NCBI GenBank assembly: GCA_029004715.1
Contig: JAQVYX010000009.1
Location: 1-35,745 of the forward strand
Direction: 5' to 3'
Source: Acidaminococcaceae bacterium
GTDB lineage: Bacteria; Bacillota; Negativicutes; Acidaminococcales; Acidaminococcaceae
Length of the DNA: 35,745 bases
Each line of letters begins with the position of its first letter. Positions within the stretch are counted from its first letter, which is position 1. Position numbers and translations under genes: made by a program. This document shows, in pieces, positions 24,540 through 35,745 of the stretch. The notes under the pieces are model-generated. The model was not told where the DNA came from. It searched no databases and saw nothing but the letters and a program-made list of their open reading frames with translations.

Positions 24540-24588
24540 TAGTAAATTGTTAAAGCAATTTACAAGGACACATTTTTAGTGTACACTA
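24540..24588 (+). promoter_or_regulatory. PFOR promoter with two palindromes
   Basis: TTTACA (24559-24564), 17 bases, TACACT (24582-24587) is the best promoter, ~60 bases before the gene. The -35 is embedded in an inverted repeat, GTAAATTG-6 nt-CAATTTAC (24542-24563), and the -10 in the perfect 12-bp palindrome TAGTGTACACTA (24577-24588). Both are placed to act as operators. Confidence 0.55.
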
Positions 24589-24619
24589 TTGATGTAAGAG
24601 CGTATATTATTGACGTTAA

Positions 24620-28162
<3,543 letters not shown>

Positions 28163-28178
28163 CAATGACATAGTTAAG

Positions 28179-28213
28179 ACGCACCGTATATTTAGTATGC
28201 GGTGCGTTTTTTT
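28179..28213 (+). terminator. Terminator of PFOR
   Basis: ACGCACCG pairs with CGGTGCGT, followed by seven T, 17 bases after the stop codon. Confidence 0.92.
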
Positions 28214-28234
28214 ATGGTATGCTAAAGGAGCATA

Positions 28235-28243
28235 TGTTATAAT
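28235..28243 (+). promoter_or_regulatory. Extended -10 promoter of the Na+/phosphate cotransporter gene
   Basis: TGTTATAAT is a perfect extended -10 element (TGn-TATAAT); no convincing -35 is present. Confidence 0.5.
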
Positions 28244-28298
28244 ATACGAGTAAGTTTTGGGGTAGGCAGCAATAAGAAGTAAATTTAAGGAGAATGCA

Positions 28299-29906
28299 AT
28301 GTTACTATATTTTTTTGCCTTTCTTGGAGGCCTAGCTCTTTTCCTTTATGGTATGCAGCTTATGGGAGAAGGACTACAACAAGCGGCCGGTGCACGTTTA
28401 CAAAAGATACTGGAAGCTTTAACAGGTTTTACCATTTTGGGTGTCGCCTTGGGAGCCGGCGTTACTGCTGTTCTTCAGTCTAGCAGCGCTACTACGGTTA
28501 TGACAGTTGGTCTTGTTAACGCAGGACTTCTTACCTTGAAACAAGCTTTTGGCATAGTTATGGGAGCTAACATTGGTACAACTATTACAGCCCAACTAAT
28601 TGCTTTTAAATTAACTGATTATATTACCTTGATTTTAGCCATTGGTTTTGTTTTGCAGGCTTTTTGCGTGCGTAGAAAAATAAAATATTTTGGACAAGTG
28701 CTTTTGGGCTTTGGTATTTTAATGTTGGGCATGAGCATGATGGGCGGTGCGGTTACTCCGTTACGCAACTATGCAGGCTTTGTTTCTTTTATCCAAACCT
28801 TTGCTGTGCACCCAATATTAGGGTTAGGCGTAGGTATTGTTATGACATTGCTTATTCAGTCTAGTAGCGCCACAATTGGTATTTTAATTGCCATGGCAAG
28901 CCAAGGACTTATTCCTTTGGAAGGGGCTATACCGGTACTGCTGGGTGATAATATTGGTACTTGTATTACGGCCATCATGGCGACTTTAAGGGCTAATATT
29001 AATGCTAAACGTGTGGCATTGGCTCATGTGCTTTTCAACCTAATAGGAAGCTTAATATTTTTAGTTTTCATGGATTATTTTATGAAATTTGTTTTGGCCA
29101 TTTCACCGGAAAATAATATTGCTAGACAAATTGCGAATGCGCATACGGTTTTTAATGTTATTAATACATTAATCTTCTTGCCTTTTGCCGGAAAATTTAC
29201 TGATTTTATTCAAGTTTTGATGCCGGGGAATAGTGAAGAAATTCCCTGTAAACCACAATTTATTAATGAGGATATGCTAGGAACGCCTGCAATTGCTATG
29301 AGGCTTGCTACCAAAGAAGTAGTACATATGGGTAATATGGCGAAGACAAATATAGAAAAAGCGTTTGCTTCTATTGATGATTTTGACAGCCACAAAATAG
29401 CCTATGTTTTAGAACATGAACCTGCTATAGATATCCTAGAGGAAGATATTACCAGATATTTGACTAAAATGTCGGAAAAGCAAATGGGAGAGGAAATGTC
29501 TGCTCGCCATACAGGGTTATTACATGCGTGTAATGATATTGAACGTATAGGTGATCACGCTGAGACTATAGCTAAAAAAGTTCGTAACATGCATGAGGAC
29601 AGCATCACTTTTTCTCCGGCCGCCCAGCAAGAATTACAGCAACTTAGAGCCCTGGTGCTTGAAGCATGTACTAAGTCTCTGGCAGCATTAGAAAATGATG
29701 ACAGAACTATGGCGCAAGAGGCGGTTAATATAACGCATCAAGTTAAACTTAAACAAAAAGAAATCCGCAAAAATCATGTTACAAGACTAAACGAAAAAAT
29801 ATGTGATCCTTTAAGTGGTTTTGTTATGCTAGAGCTTTTAATCAATATGAAAAGGGTATCGGACCACAGTAAAAACATAAGTCAGCTGGTTTTAGGAGAG
29901 TTTTAA
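28299..29906 (+). CDS. Na+/phosphate cotransporter (NptA type) with PhoU-like C-terminus
   Basis: Membrane carrier of the Na/Pi-cotransporter II family. The first ~310 of 535 residues are hydrophobic and contain the duplicated signature QSSSATT (~residue 63) and QSSSATIG (~residue 188), each within an inverted-repeat half (GVTAVLQSSSATTVMTVGLVNAG; GDNIGTCITA). The last ~200 residues are helical and PhoU-like, with EVVHMGNMAKTNIEKA, CNDIERIGDHAE and MKRVSDHSKNIS, which normally bind metal and tune transport. AAGGAG precedes the ATG. It stands alone, not next to pst/pho genes. Phosphate import or efflux is the family role; direction here is unknown. Confidence 0.94.
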   Translation: MLLYFFAFLGGLALFLYGMQLMGEGLQQAAGARLQKILEALTGFTILGVALGAGVTAVLQSSSATTVMTVGLVNAGLLTLKQAFGIVMGANIGTTITAQLIAFKLTDYITLILAIGFVLQAFCVRRKIKYFGQVLLGFGILMLGMSMMGGAVTPLRNYAGFVSFIQTFAVHPILGLGVGIVMTLLIQSSSATIGILIAMASQGLIPLEGAIPVLLGDNIGTCITAIMATLRANINAKRVALAHVLFNLIGSLIFLVFMDYFMKFVLAISPENNIARQIANAHTVFNVINTLIFLPFAGKFTDFIQVLMPGNSEEIPCKPQFINEDMLGTPAIAMRLATKEVVHMGNMAKTNIEKAFASIDDFDSHKIAYVLEHEPAIDILEEDITRYLTKMSEKQMGEEMSARHTGLLHACNDIERIGDHAETIAKKVRNMHEDSITFSPAAQQELQQLRALVLEACTKSLAALENDDRTMAQEAVNITHQVKLKQKEIRKNHVTRLNEKICDPLSGFVMLELLINMKRVSDHSKNISQLVLGEF

Positions 29907-29943
29907 TTCTACAGTGTAAAAAGCGTTTTTGGATATTTTATTC

Positions 29944-29973
29944 TTGACAAAACTTGTTTGCTTAATTTATAAT
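29944..29973 (+). promoter_or_regulatory. Promoter of tRNA-Gly
   Basis: Perfect TTGACA (29944-29949) and perfect TATAAT (29968-29973) with an 18-base spacer, ~20 bases before the tRNA. Confidence 0.88.
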
Positions 29974-29994
29974 AGCGAAAGTGGCGCTTTAAGT

Positions 29995-30069
<75 letters not shown>

Positions 30070-30078
30070 ACAAAATAT

Positions 30079-30111
30079 AATCCTATTCTACTTTGTAGAG
30101 TAGGATTTTTT
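30079..30111 (+). terminator. Terminator of tRNA-Gly
   Basis: AATCCTATTCTAC pairs with GTAGAGTAGGATT (one G-T pair) around TTT, followed by a T-run. Confidence 0.9.
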
Positions 30112-30251
30112 ATTATGGGAGGCTTAAAAATATTTGAGACAGTTTTTTTTAGAAAATTCAAACCTGAGGCTGAACAAGAGCTGCTTTATTAAGTAAAAGT
30201 GGCCATAATAGCTATATTTGCTATATATAATGAGAGAAAACCATACACAAG

Positions 30252-30280
30252 TTGCCAAATATTGACCTTTATGATATGAT
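30252..30280 (+). promoter_or_regulatory. Promoter of the tig-clpP-clpX operon
   Basis: TTGCCA (30252-30257), 17 bases, TATGAT (30275-30280). The leader is ~90 bases. No CIRCE or CtsR-type heat-shock operator is visible. Confidence 0.68.
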
Positions 30281-30340
30281 ATACAAGCAGTTTTTATGGA
30301 TATTTTTCAAAGCAAGCAAATATAAAAAACACAAAATAAG

Positions 30341-30365
30341 TATTTCGCATAGCGAAATAAGGAGG
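30341..30365 (+). promoter_or_regulatory. Hairpin abutting the tig ribosome site
   Basis: TATTTCGC (30341-30348) pairs perfectly with GCGAAATA (30352-30359) around ATA, and AAGGAGG follows directly. In mRNA the stem would sit against the ribosome site of trigger factor. Confidence 0.5.
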
Positions 30366-30373
30366 ATTTTTTA

Positions 30374-31654
30374 ATGAGCATTTCTGTAGAAAAACAAGGC
30401 AATGAAGCAACAATCAAATTGGTGTTATCAGCAGCTGAGGTAAACAAAGGATTTAATAAGGCTATTGCTAAAATAAACAAACAGGTTAATATACCTGGAT
30501 TTAGAAAGGGTAAAGCTCCTCGTCATATTTTGGAAAATCATGTAGGCAAAGATGCCGTTAAGCAAGAGGCTTTTGAAATATTAGCTAATGAATGTTACAC
30601 AAAGGCATTGACAGAGGAAAAACTAATTCCTGTATCAGATCCTACGATTGCAGATTCTAAGTTTGAAGAAAACGAGGATATGGAAATAACTCTAACGGTT
30701 ACTTTGAAGCCGGAACCTGAACTAGGTGAATATAAAGGACTTTCCGTTGTTAAGAAGGTTGTAGAAATAACAGATAAAGAAGTTGACGAAGCTGTTGACG
30801 ACTTACGCAAGAGAGCAGCAAAAATGGTAGTGGTGAAAGACGCTGTTATTGAAAAAGGCGACTTCGCTATAATTGACTTTGCCGGGACTGTAGATGGTGA
30901 ACCATTTTCAGGTGGCGAAGGAAAAGGCTATCCTTTGGAAGTAGGATCGGGAAGTTTCATACCTGGGTTTGAAGAACAATTAATTGGCTTAAAAGCAGGT
31001 GAAGCTACTGATGTTGATGTAACTTTCCCTGAAACATATTTTGTCAAAGAATTGGCCAACAAGGAAGCTGTGTTTAAAGTTAACGTGCAAGATGTGAAAC
31101 GCAAAGAGTTACCGGAATTAAACGATGAGTTTGTTGCGGCTAATTCTGACAGCAAGACTGTAGAGGAATTGAAAACTACGACCAAGGAACGTTTACAAGC
31201 AAGTGCAGAGCAAAATTCGCAAGCTGAATATGAAAGAGCATTAGTAATGCAAGCTGTTGACAATGCAAAATTTGAAGTTCCTGAAATCATGATAGAAGAT
31301 CGTATTTCTAGAATGGTTGAAGAATTAAAAATGAGCTTGGAAAGCCGTAAAATGAATCTAGATATGTATATGAAATATACTGGGCAAGATATGGCAAAAG
31401 TACGCGAAAACCAAAAACCAACTGCTGTGGAAAATGTGAAAACAGATTTAGTTTTGGATGCCATTGCTAAAGTTGAAAAGATTCAAATTTCCGAAGAAGA
31501 AGTTAATGATGAAATGGCTGCTATAGCATCTCAACACGGTGCTAGCATTGAAGACGTAAAAAAAATCATTGCCGGCAACAACAACATGGGCTTATTGCTA
31601 GCAAATGTCTTGCGTAAAAAAGCAGCACATATTATTATTGATAGTGCTAAATAA
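30374..31654 (+). CDS. tig: Trigger factor
   Basis: Ribosome-bound chaperone and peptidyl-prolyl isomerase that shields nascent chains. The 426-residue protein has the N-terminal ribosome-binding domain with the loop signature PGFRKGKAPRHILE (~residues 40-53; family GFRxGKxP), the FKBP-type PPIase domain (~150-245; GDFAIIDFAGTVDGEPFSGGEGKGYPLEVGSGSFIPGFEEQLIG) and the long helical C-terminal domain. ATG 30374 follows AAGGAGG. It is 42 bases upstream of clpP, and tig-clpP-clpX is a common order, so co-expression of folding and degradation is expected. Confidence 0.97.
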   Translation: MSISVEKQGNEATIKLVLSAAEVNKGFNKAIAKINKQVNIPGFRKGKAPRHILENHVGKDAVKQEAFEILANECYTKALTEEKLIPVSDPTIADSKFEENEDMEITLTVTLKPEPELGEYKGLSVVKKVVEITDKEVDEAVDDLRKRAAKMVVVKDAVIEKGDFAIIDFAGTVDGEPFSGGEGKGYPLEVGSGSFIPGFEEQLIGLKAGEATDVDVTFPETYFVKELANKEAVFKVNVQDVKRKELPELNDEFVAANSDSKTVEELKTTTKERLQASAEQNSQAEYERALVMQAVDNAKFEVPEIMIEDRISRMVEELKMSLESRKMNLDMYMKYTGQDMAKVRENQKPTAVENVKTDLVLDAIAKVEKIQISEEEVNDEMAAIASQHGASIEDVKKIIAGNNNMGLLLANVLRKKAAHIIIDSAK

Positions 31655-31696
31655 TTTTGTGGTGTATAATATTAATTAAGAAGTGAGGTGTGAAAG

Positions 31697-32299
31697 ATGG
31701 GTTTTGTACCTATAGTTGTAGAACAATCTAGTAGGGGCGAACGTTCCTATGATATATATTCCCGTTTGCTAAAAGACAGAATAGTCTTTGTAACCGGTCA
31801 AATTGATGATTATATGGCTAACCTCATTATTGCGCAGCTTTTATTTTTGGAGGCTGAAGATCCTAGTAAGGATGTTCATCTTTATATTAATAGTCCCGGC
31901 GGTAGTGTGAGCTCAGGTATGGCAATTTATGATACCATGCAGTACATTAAGCCTGATGTTTCTACTATTTGCATTGGAATGGCTGCTTCTATGGCGTCAG
32001 TGCTCTTAGCCGCAGGTACCTCAGGAAAACGTTTTGCCCTGCCATATTCACGGGTAATGATTCATCAGCCATTGGGTGGTGCCCAAGGGCAAGCTAGTGA
32101 TATTGAAATTCATGCTAGAGAAATATTGCGCATTCGTGAAGAAATGACAGATATTCTGGTAAAACATACCGGACAGGCAAAAAAGAAAATTCAACAGGAC
32201 ACGGAAAGGGATCATTTCCTTACCAGTGCGGAAGCTAAAGAATATGGCCTTATTGATGAAGTAGTAACAAGAGCTGCTGATAAGGTTGTAGAAAAGTAA
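31697..32299 (+). CDS. clpP: ATP-dependent Clp protease proteolytic subunit
   Basis: Forms the tetradecameric serine-protease chamber that degrades substrates unfolded by ClpX. The 200-residue protein has the catalytic triad at its usual places: Ser98 in GMAASMAS, His123 in MIHQPLGG and Asp172 in TERDHF. The N-terminus begins [10 protein letters not shown], so there is little or no propeptide. GTGAGGTG precedes ATG. A TATAAT at 31665-31670 in the short gap after tig might give a second promoter, but its -35 spacing is poor. clpX follows after 48 bases. Confidence 0.98.
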   Translation: MGFVPIVVEQSSRGERSYDIYSRLLKDRIVFVTGQIDDYMANLIIAQLLFLEAEDPSKDVHLYINSPGGSVSSGMAIYDTMQYIKPDVSTICIGMAASMASVLLAAGTSGKRFALPYSRVMIHQPLGGAQGQASDIEIHAREILRIREEMTDILVKHTGQAKKKIQQDTERDHFLTSAEAKEYGLIDEVVTRAADKVVEK

Positions 32300-32347
32300 T
32301 ATATGTTGTAACAAACATCTAGTTTTTTAGTGAAGGGGGAATGACAT

Positions 32348-33613
32348 ATGAATTTTGGCGATGGAAACGATAATAATTATACATGTTCTTTCTGTGGCAA
32401 AAAACAAGGGCAAGTCAAGAAATTGGTTGCTGGTCATAATGTCTTCATTTGCGATGAATGTATTGAAGTGTGCAATGAAATGCTTGCAGAGGAGTTTGCT
32501 AAGCCTACAGAAGAATTCCGCAGTGAATTGCCTAAACCCAAAGAAATTAAGGAAATCCTTGACCAATATGTAATTGGGCAAGAGGAAGCAAAGAAAACAT
32601 TGTCTGTAGCAGTCTATAATCACTATAAACGTATTCATTATGAAGATCAAAATAAAAATAGTGACGTGGAGTTGCAAAAATCAAATATTTTAATGCTTGG
32701 GCCCACCGGCAGTGGTAAAACATTATTGGCTCAGACCTTGGCTAAGATTTTGCAAGTACCTTTTGCCATTGCCGATGCTACTGCTCTTACAGAGGCTGGT
32801 TATGTAGGCGAAGATGTGGAAAATATTTTGTTGCGCTTAATCCAAAATGCTGACTTTGATATTGAACGCGCTGAACGAGGCATTATTTATATTGATGAAA
32901 TTGATAAAATTTCCCGTAAATCTGAAAACCCTTCTATTACTCGTGATGTATCAGGAGAAGGTGTACAGCAAGCATTGCTGAAGATTTTGGAAGGGACGGT
33001 TGCTAGTGTTCCACCTCAAGGCGGACGTAAGCACCCACATCAAGAGTTTATCCAGATAGATACCACTAATATTTTGTTTATTTGTGGAGGGGCTTTTGCT
33101 GGGATAGAAAACATTATTAGCTCACGTGTTGGTAAGAAAAACATGGGTTTTGGTGCTGACATTAAAACTAAGAGTGAGCTAAAGTCCGACGCTATGCTCA
33201 AAAAAGTATTACCTGAAGATTTAATGAAATTTGGTTTGATCCCCGAGTTTGCCGGTCGGTTGCCGGTACTAGTGACGTTAGATTCCTTGGATGAAGCAGC
33301 TCTTATTCGCATCTTAACTGAACCTAAAAATGCTTTAACTAAACAATATGAGCATTTCTTAGCTATGGATGATGTGGAACTTAGCTTTGATGAGGGGGCA
33401 CTAAAAGCTATTGCGCATGAAGCTCTTAGTCGTAGTGCTGGTGCTAGAGGGTTACGGGCAATAATAGAAACTATTATGCGTAATGTCATGTACGAAGTTC
33501 CTTCACGAAGCGATGTAAGGAAATGTGTGGTTACGGAAGATGTCGTTAAAACTCACAAAGATCCCACGTTACTTTTAGAAGAAAAAACGAAGGAAAAACG
33601 TAAAAAAGCATAA
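32348..33613 (+). CDS. clpX: ATP-dependent Clp protease ATP-binding subunit ClpX
   Basis: Hexameric AAA+ unfoldase that recognises substrates and feeds them to ClpP. In 421 residues: N-terminal zinc-binding domain ([17 protein letters not shown], then CDECIEVC), Walker A GPTGSGKT (~residue 118), Walker [11 protein letters not shown], the pore-2 and sensor regions ([20 protein letters not shown]), and a sensor-2 motif [10 protein letters not shown] (seen as GARGLRAII). It also carries the IGF-type ClpP contact region expected between Walker B and sensor 1, although I read it there as [16 protein letters not shown] precedes the ATG. A terminator closes the operon. Confidence 0.98.
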   Translation: MNFGDGNDNNYTCSFCGKKQGQVKKLVAGHNVFICDECIEVCNEMLAEEFAKPTEEFRSELPKPKEIKEILDQYVIGQEEAKKTLSVAVYNHYKRIHYEDQNKNSDVELQKSNILMLGPTGSGKTLLAQTLAKILQVPFAIADATALTEAGYVGEDVENILLRLIQNADFDIERAERGIIYIDEIDKISRKSENPSITRDVSGEGVQQALLKILEGTVASVPPQGGRKHPHQEFIQIDTTNILFICGGAFAGIENIISSRVGKKNMGFGADIKTKSELKSDAMLKKVLPEDLMKFGLIPEFAGRLPVLVTLDSLDEAALIRILTEPKNALTKQYEHFLAMDDVELSFDEGALKAIAHEALSRSAGARGLRAIIETIMRNVMYEVPSRSDVRKCVVTEDVVKTHKDPTLLLEEKTKEKRKKA

Positions 33614-33618
33614 TTTGA

Positions 33619-33653
33619 GGGGGAAAAGGGGTTAACCTTTTTCCCCTTTTTGT
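33619..33653 (+). terminator. Terminator of tig-clpP-clpX
   Basis: GGGGAAAAGG pairs with CCTTTTTCCCC (one bulge) and is followed by a T-run, just after the clpX stop codon. Confidence 0.82.
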
Positions 33654-33660
33654 CTATAAT
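33632..33660 (+). promoter_or_regulatory. Promoter of lon, embedded in the upstream terminator
   Basis: TATAAT (33655-33660) has TTAACC (33632-33637) 17 bases upstream, inside the loop of the clpX terminator. The start site would be near 33667. Confidence 0.5.
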
Positions 33661-33672
33661 GTAATTAAAGAG

Positions 33673-33687
33673 GACGTAATTTACGTC
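33673..33687. promoter_or_regulatory. Palindrome downstream of the lon start site
   Basis: GACGTAA-T-TTACGTC is a perfect 7+1+7 palindrome between the predicted start site and the ribosome site of lon; a candidate operator or leader hairpin. Confidence 0.4.
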
Positions 33688-33712
33688 AATGTATTGGATG
33701 GGAGGATTCCAC

Positions 33713-35745
33713 ATGAGTGAGAATAAATTAAGAATGCCCTTGTTGCCTTTGCGCGGCATGATGGTGTTCCCAGGTATGATTATAAATTTAGATATAGGTC
33801 GTGAGCGTTCCATTAAAGCAGTTGAGACCGCAATGAATGGTTCGCGTAAAATTTTCCTTGTTGCTCAAAAAGAAGCGATTACCATGGATCCTACTGCGGC
33901 AGATATGTTTAATTATGGTATTATTGCGGAAATAAAACAGTTATTAAAACTTCCTAACGGAGCTTTGCGGGTGCTGGTAGAGGGATTGAACAGGGCACAG
34001 ATATTATCTGTGGAAGATATAGAAGGTTCTAATTTTGAAGTTATTGTCAATAGTGTTGAAGATATAAATGATCATAGCAATGAAGTCGAAGCTTTGAAAC
34101 GCATGTTGGTAGAAACATTCGAACAGTGGGTTTTGGCTAGCAAAAAAATTACGTCAGAGGTGCTAATCACATTTAAAGATCAGGCTGACCCTGGTCGTAT
34201 TGCAGACATGATTGCAGGTTATATTGGTATTAATATCAGTGAAAAAGAAAAAGTTCTAGAAGCAAGCGATGTTAAAGTACGCATGAACTTACTCTATGGA
34301 TACTTATGCAAAGAATTGGAAATTGCTAATATTGAAAAGAGTATTTCCCAACAGGTTAGCAAACAAATAGAACAGAATCAAAGGGAATATTATTTGCGCG
34401 AGCAAATGAAGGCCATTAGCAAAGAATTAAATGATGGTGATGAACGTCAAGCAGAAGTTGATGTATATAAGAAAAAAATTGCGGAATTAAAATTGCCGGA
34501 AGACTTAGTTGAAAAACTTGATAAGGAACTGGATCGCTTGTATAAGATGCCACCTATGATGGCAGAAAGTGCTGTGATTCGTAACTATTTAGATGTGATT
34601 TTAGCTTTACCGTGGAACACATTTACTGAGGACAACTATGATTTAAAATTGGCTGAAAAAATTTTGAATAAGGATCATTGTGGTTTAGAAAAAGTTAAAG
34701 AACGTATTTTAGAATACTTAGCTGTGCATGCATTGACTAAACAAAACAAAGGACCCATTTTGTGTTTAGTTGGACCTCCTGGCGTTGGTAAAACATCTTT
34801 AGCTCGTAGCGTCGCACGTGCTATTAATCGTAAGTTTACGCGTATTTCTTTAGGTGGGGTACGTGATGAAGCAGAAATACGTGGACATAGACGTACTTAT
34901 ATTGGGGCTATGCCAGGACGCTTGATTCATGGAATGCAGATTTGTGGCAGTTCTAATCCTGTATTTTTATTGGATGAAGTAGATAAGATGAATGCAGATT
35001 TTCGTGGCGATCCTGCTTCAGCACTGCTAGAAGTTTTGGATCCGGAGCAAAATTGTAATTTTAGCGATCATTTTGTAGAATACCCTTTTGACATGTCCAA
35101 TGTATTTTGGATTGTTACTGCCAATAGTGTTGACACGATTCCTGCAGCTTTGTTAGATAGAATGGAAGTGATTCAACTATCTAGTTACACTGATGAAGAG
35201 AAAATAAAGATAGCACGATTGCATTTAATCCCCAAAGAGCGTAAAGCGCATGGACTGACAGCTAAAACGTTTTCTGTCGTGCCAAAAACTATAGAGCAAA
35301 TTATTCGTGATTATACTCGTGAAGCAGGTGTGCGTAATTTAGAGCGTAAAATAGCTAGTTTGTGCCGCAAGGCTGCTCGCAAAATTGTGGCAGGTGAAGT
35401 TAAAAGCGTTAAAATAACTTCGGCTAATTTAGCGACATTTTTGGGCCCTATTATCTATTTAGAAAGTGATTTAAAGGCGCGTAGTGAAGTTGGTATCTGT
35501 ACAGGATTAGCGTGGACCAGTGTAGGTGGTGAAATGCTGAAAGTAGAAGTTATAGCTTGTGCCGGCAAAGGGAAATTGCAATTAACCGGTCAGCTGGGTG
35601 ATGTTATGAAAGAATCCGCGCAAGCAGGTTATACGTATATTCGTTCTAGAGCGAAGCAGTTAGGGTTACCGGAAGATTTCTCCGCAAGAACAGATATCCA
35701 TATCCATTTACCAGAAGGGGCAATACCTAAAGATGGACCTTCGGC
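33713..35745 (+). CDS. lon: ATP-dependent protease Lon, 3'-truncated by window edge
   Basis: Not in the ORF track because it has no stop codon in the window. Single-chain AAA+ serine protease that removes damaged and short-lived regulatory proteins. ATG 33713 follows GGGAGGA. The 677 complete codons cover the N-terminal substrate-binding domain ([16 protein letters not shown]), the coiled-coil middle region, the AAA+ module with Walker [10 protein letters not shown] (~residue 354) and Walker [10 protein letters not shown] (~420), and the start of the protease domain. The last complete codon is Ser677 within PKDGPS, the catalytic serine motif. Roughly 100 residues should follow beyond the window, including the catalytic lysine. 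Confidence 0.97.
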   Translation, partial: MSENKLRMPLLPLRGMMVFPGMIINLDIGRERSIKAVETAMNGSRKIFLVAQKEAITMDPTAADMFNYGIIAEIKQLLKLPNGALRVLVEGLNRAQILSVEDIEGSNFEVIVNSVEDINDHSNEVEALKRMLVETFEQWVLASKKITSEVLITFKDQADPGRIADMIAGYIGINISEKEKVLEASDVKVRMNLLYGYLCKELEIANIEKSISQQVSKQIEQNQREYYLREQMKAISKELNDGDERQAEVDVYKKKIAELKLPEDLVEKLDKELDRLYKMPPMMAESAVIRNYLDVILALPWNTFTEDNYDLKLAEKILNKDHCGLEKVKERILEYLAVHALTKQNKGPILCLVGPPGVGKTSLARSVARAINRKFTRISLGGVRDEAEIRGHRRTYIGAMPGRLIHGMQICGSSNPVFLLDEVDKMNADFRGDPASALLEVLDPEQNCNFSDHFVEYPFDMSNVFWIVTANSVDTIPAALLDRMEVIQLSSYTDEEKIKIARLHLIPKERKAHGLTAKTFSVVPKTIEQIIRDYTREAGVRNLERKIASLCRKAARKIVAGEVKSVKITSANLATFLGPIIYLESDLKARSEVGICTGLAWTSVGGEMLKVEVIACAGKGKLQLTGQLGDVMKESAQAGYTYIRSRAKQLGLPEDFSARTDIHIHLPEGAIPKDGPS

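Noticed and set aside
30116-30193. 25-codon ORF between tRNA-Gly and tig
   Set aside because: No ribosome site, very short, directly after a terminator T-run and without a promoter of its own.
33040-33489. 149-aa minus-strand ORF within clpX
   Set aside because: Shadow of the conserved AAA+ coding region, low-complexity Ser-rich translation.

Overview
This window is a run of chromosomal housekeeping and biosynthesis genes from a low-G+C, anaerobic Firmicute-type bacterium. Evidence for this is the single-chain pyruvate:ferredoxin oxidoreductase, strong AGGAGG-type ribosome sites, frequent GTG/TTG starts, TTGACA/TATAAT promoters and the tig-clpP-clpX-lon order. I favour a Negativicutes-like or clostridial relative, but nothing here fixes the genus. 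I see no transposase, phage gene, CRISPR array or att site.

Layout. 1-773: 3' part of a PAS-GGDEF diguanylate cyclase. 774-1209: no protein gene, but a consensus promoter, a strongly structured RNA of about 310 nt and a terminator, i.e. an unidentified ncRNA gene. 1210-2052 (-): Mrp/NBP35 Fe-S carrier ATPase. 2207-3599: a secreted protein of unknown function and a TauE/SafE permease. 3600-13312: a complete aromatic amino acid operon of ten genes (two tandem DAHP synthases, tyrA, aroB, aroA, aroC, pheA, aroE, aroK, aroQ). It is headed by a promoter, a palindrome at the predicted start site, a 44-codon leader peptide with 10 aromatic codons and an intrinsic terminator, which is the layout of a translation-coupled attenuator. 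13341-17399: MscS channel (-), CHAD protein and AGCS amino acid:cation symporter (+). 17395-19456 (-): cysE followed one base later by a GltD/GltA-type flavoprotein.

19457-24650: an M20 amidohydrolase overlapping two uncharacterised membrane proteins (one DUF3100-like), a 30-bp perfect inverted repeat, an orphan 156-aa protein, and thiC (-) under a TPP riboswitch. 24540-28213: PFOR with two nested palindromes in its promoter. 28235-29906: Na+/phosphate cotransporter with a PhoU-like tail. 29944-30111: tRNA-Gly(GCC) with its own promoter and terminator and an unusual T-loop. 30252-35745: trigger factor, ClpP, ClpX and Lon, the protein folding and quality-control block; Lon is cut by the window end at its catalytic serine.

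How the genes work together. The aro operon takes PEP and erythrose-4-phosphate through all seven shikimate steps to chorismate and on to phenylpyruvate and hydroxyphenylpyruvate; only the final transaminase is absent. The leader peptide would couple its transcription to charged Phe/Tyr/Trp tRNA. The least explained items are the ncRNA (857-1167), the amidohydrolase plus two-membrane-protein cassette (19771-22348), the orphan gene at 22499 and the palindromes in front of PFOR, aroF and lon. Gene calls rest on motif recognition by eye; promoters, operators and RNA folds are inferences from sequence.
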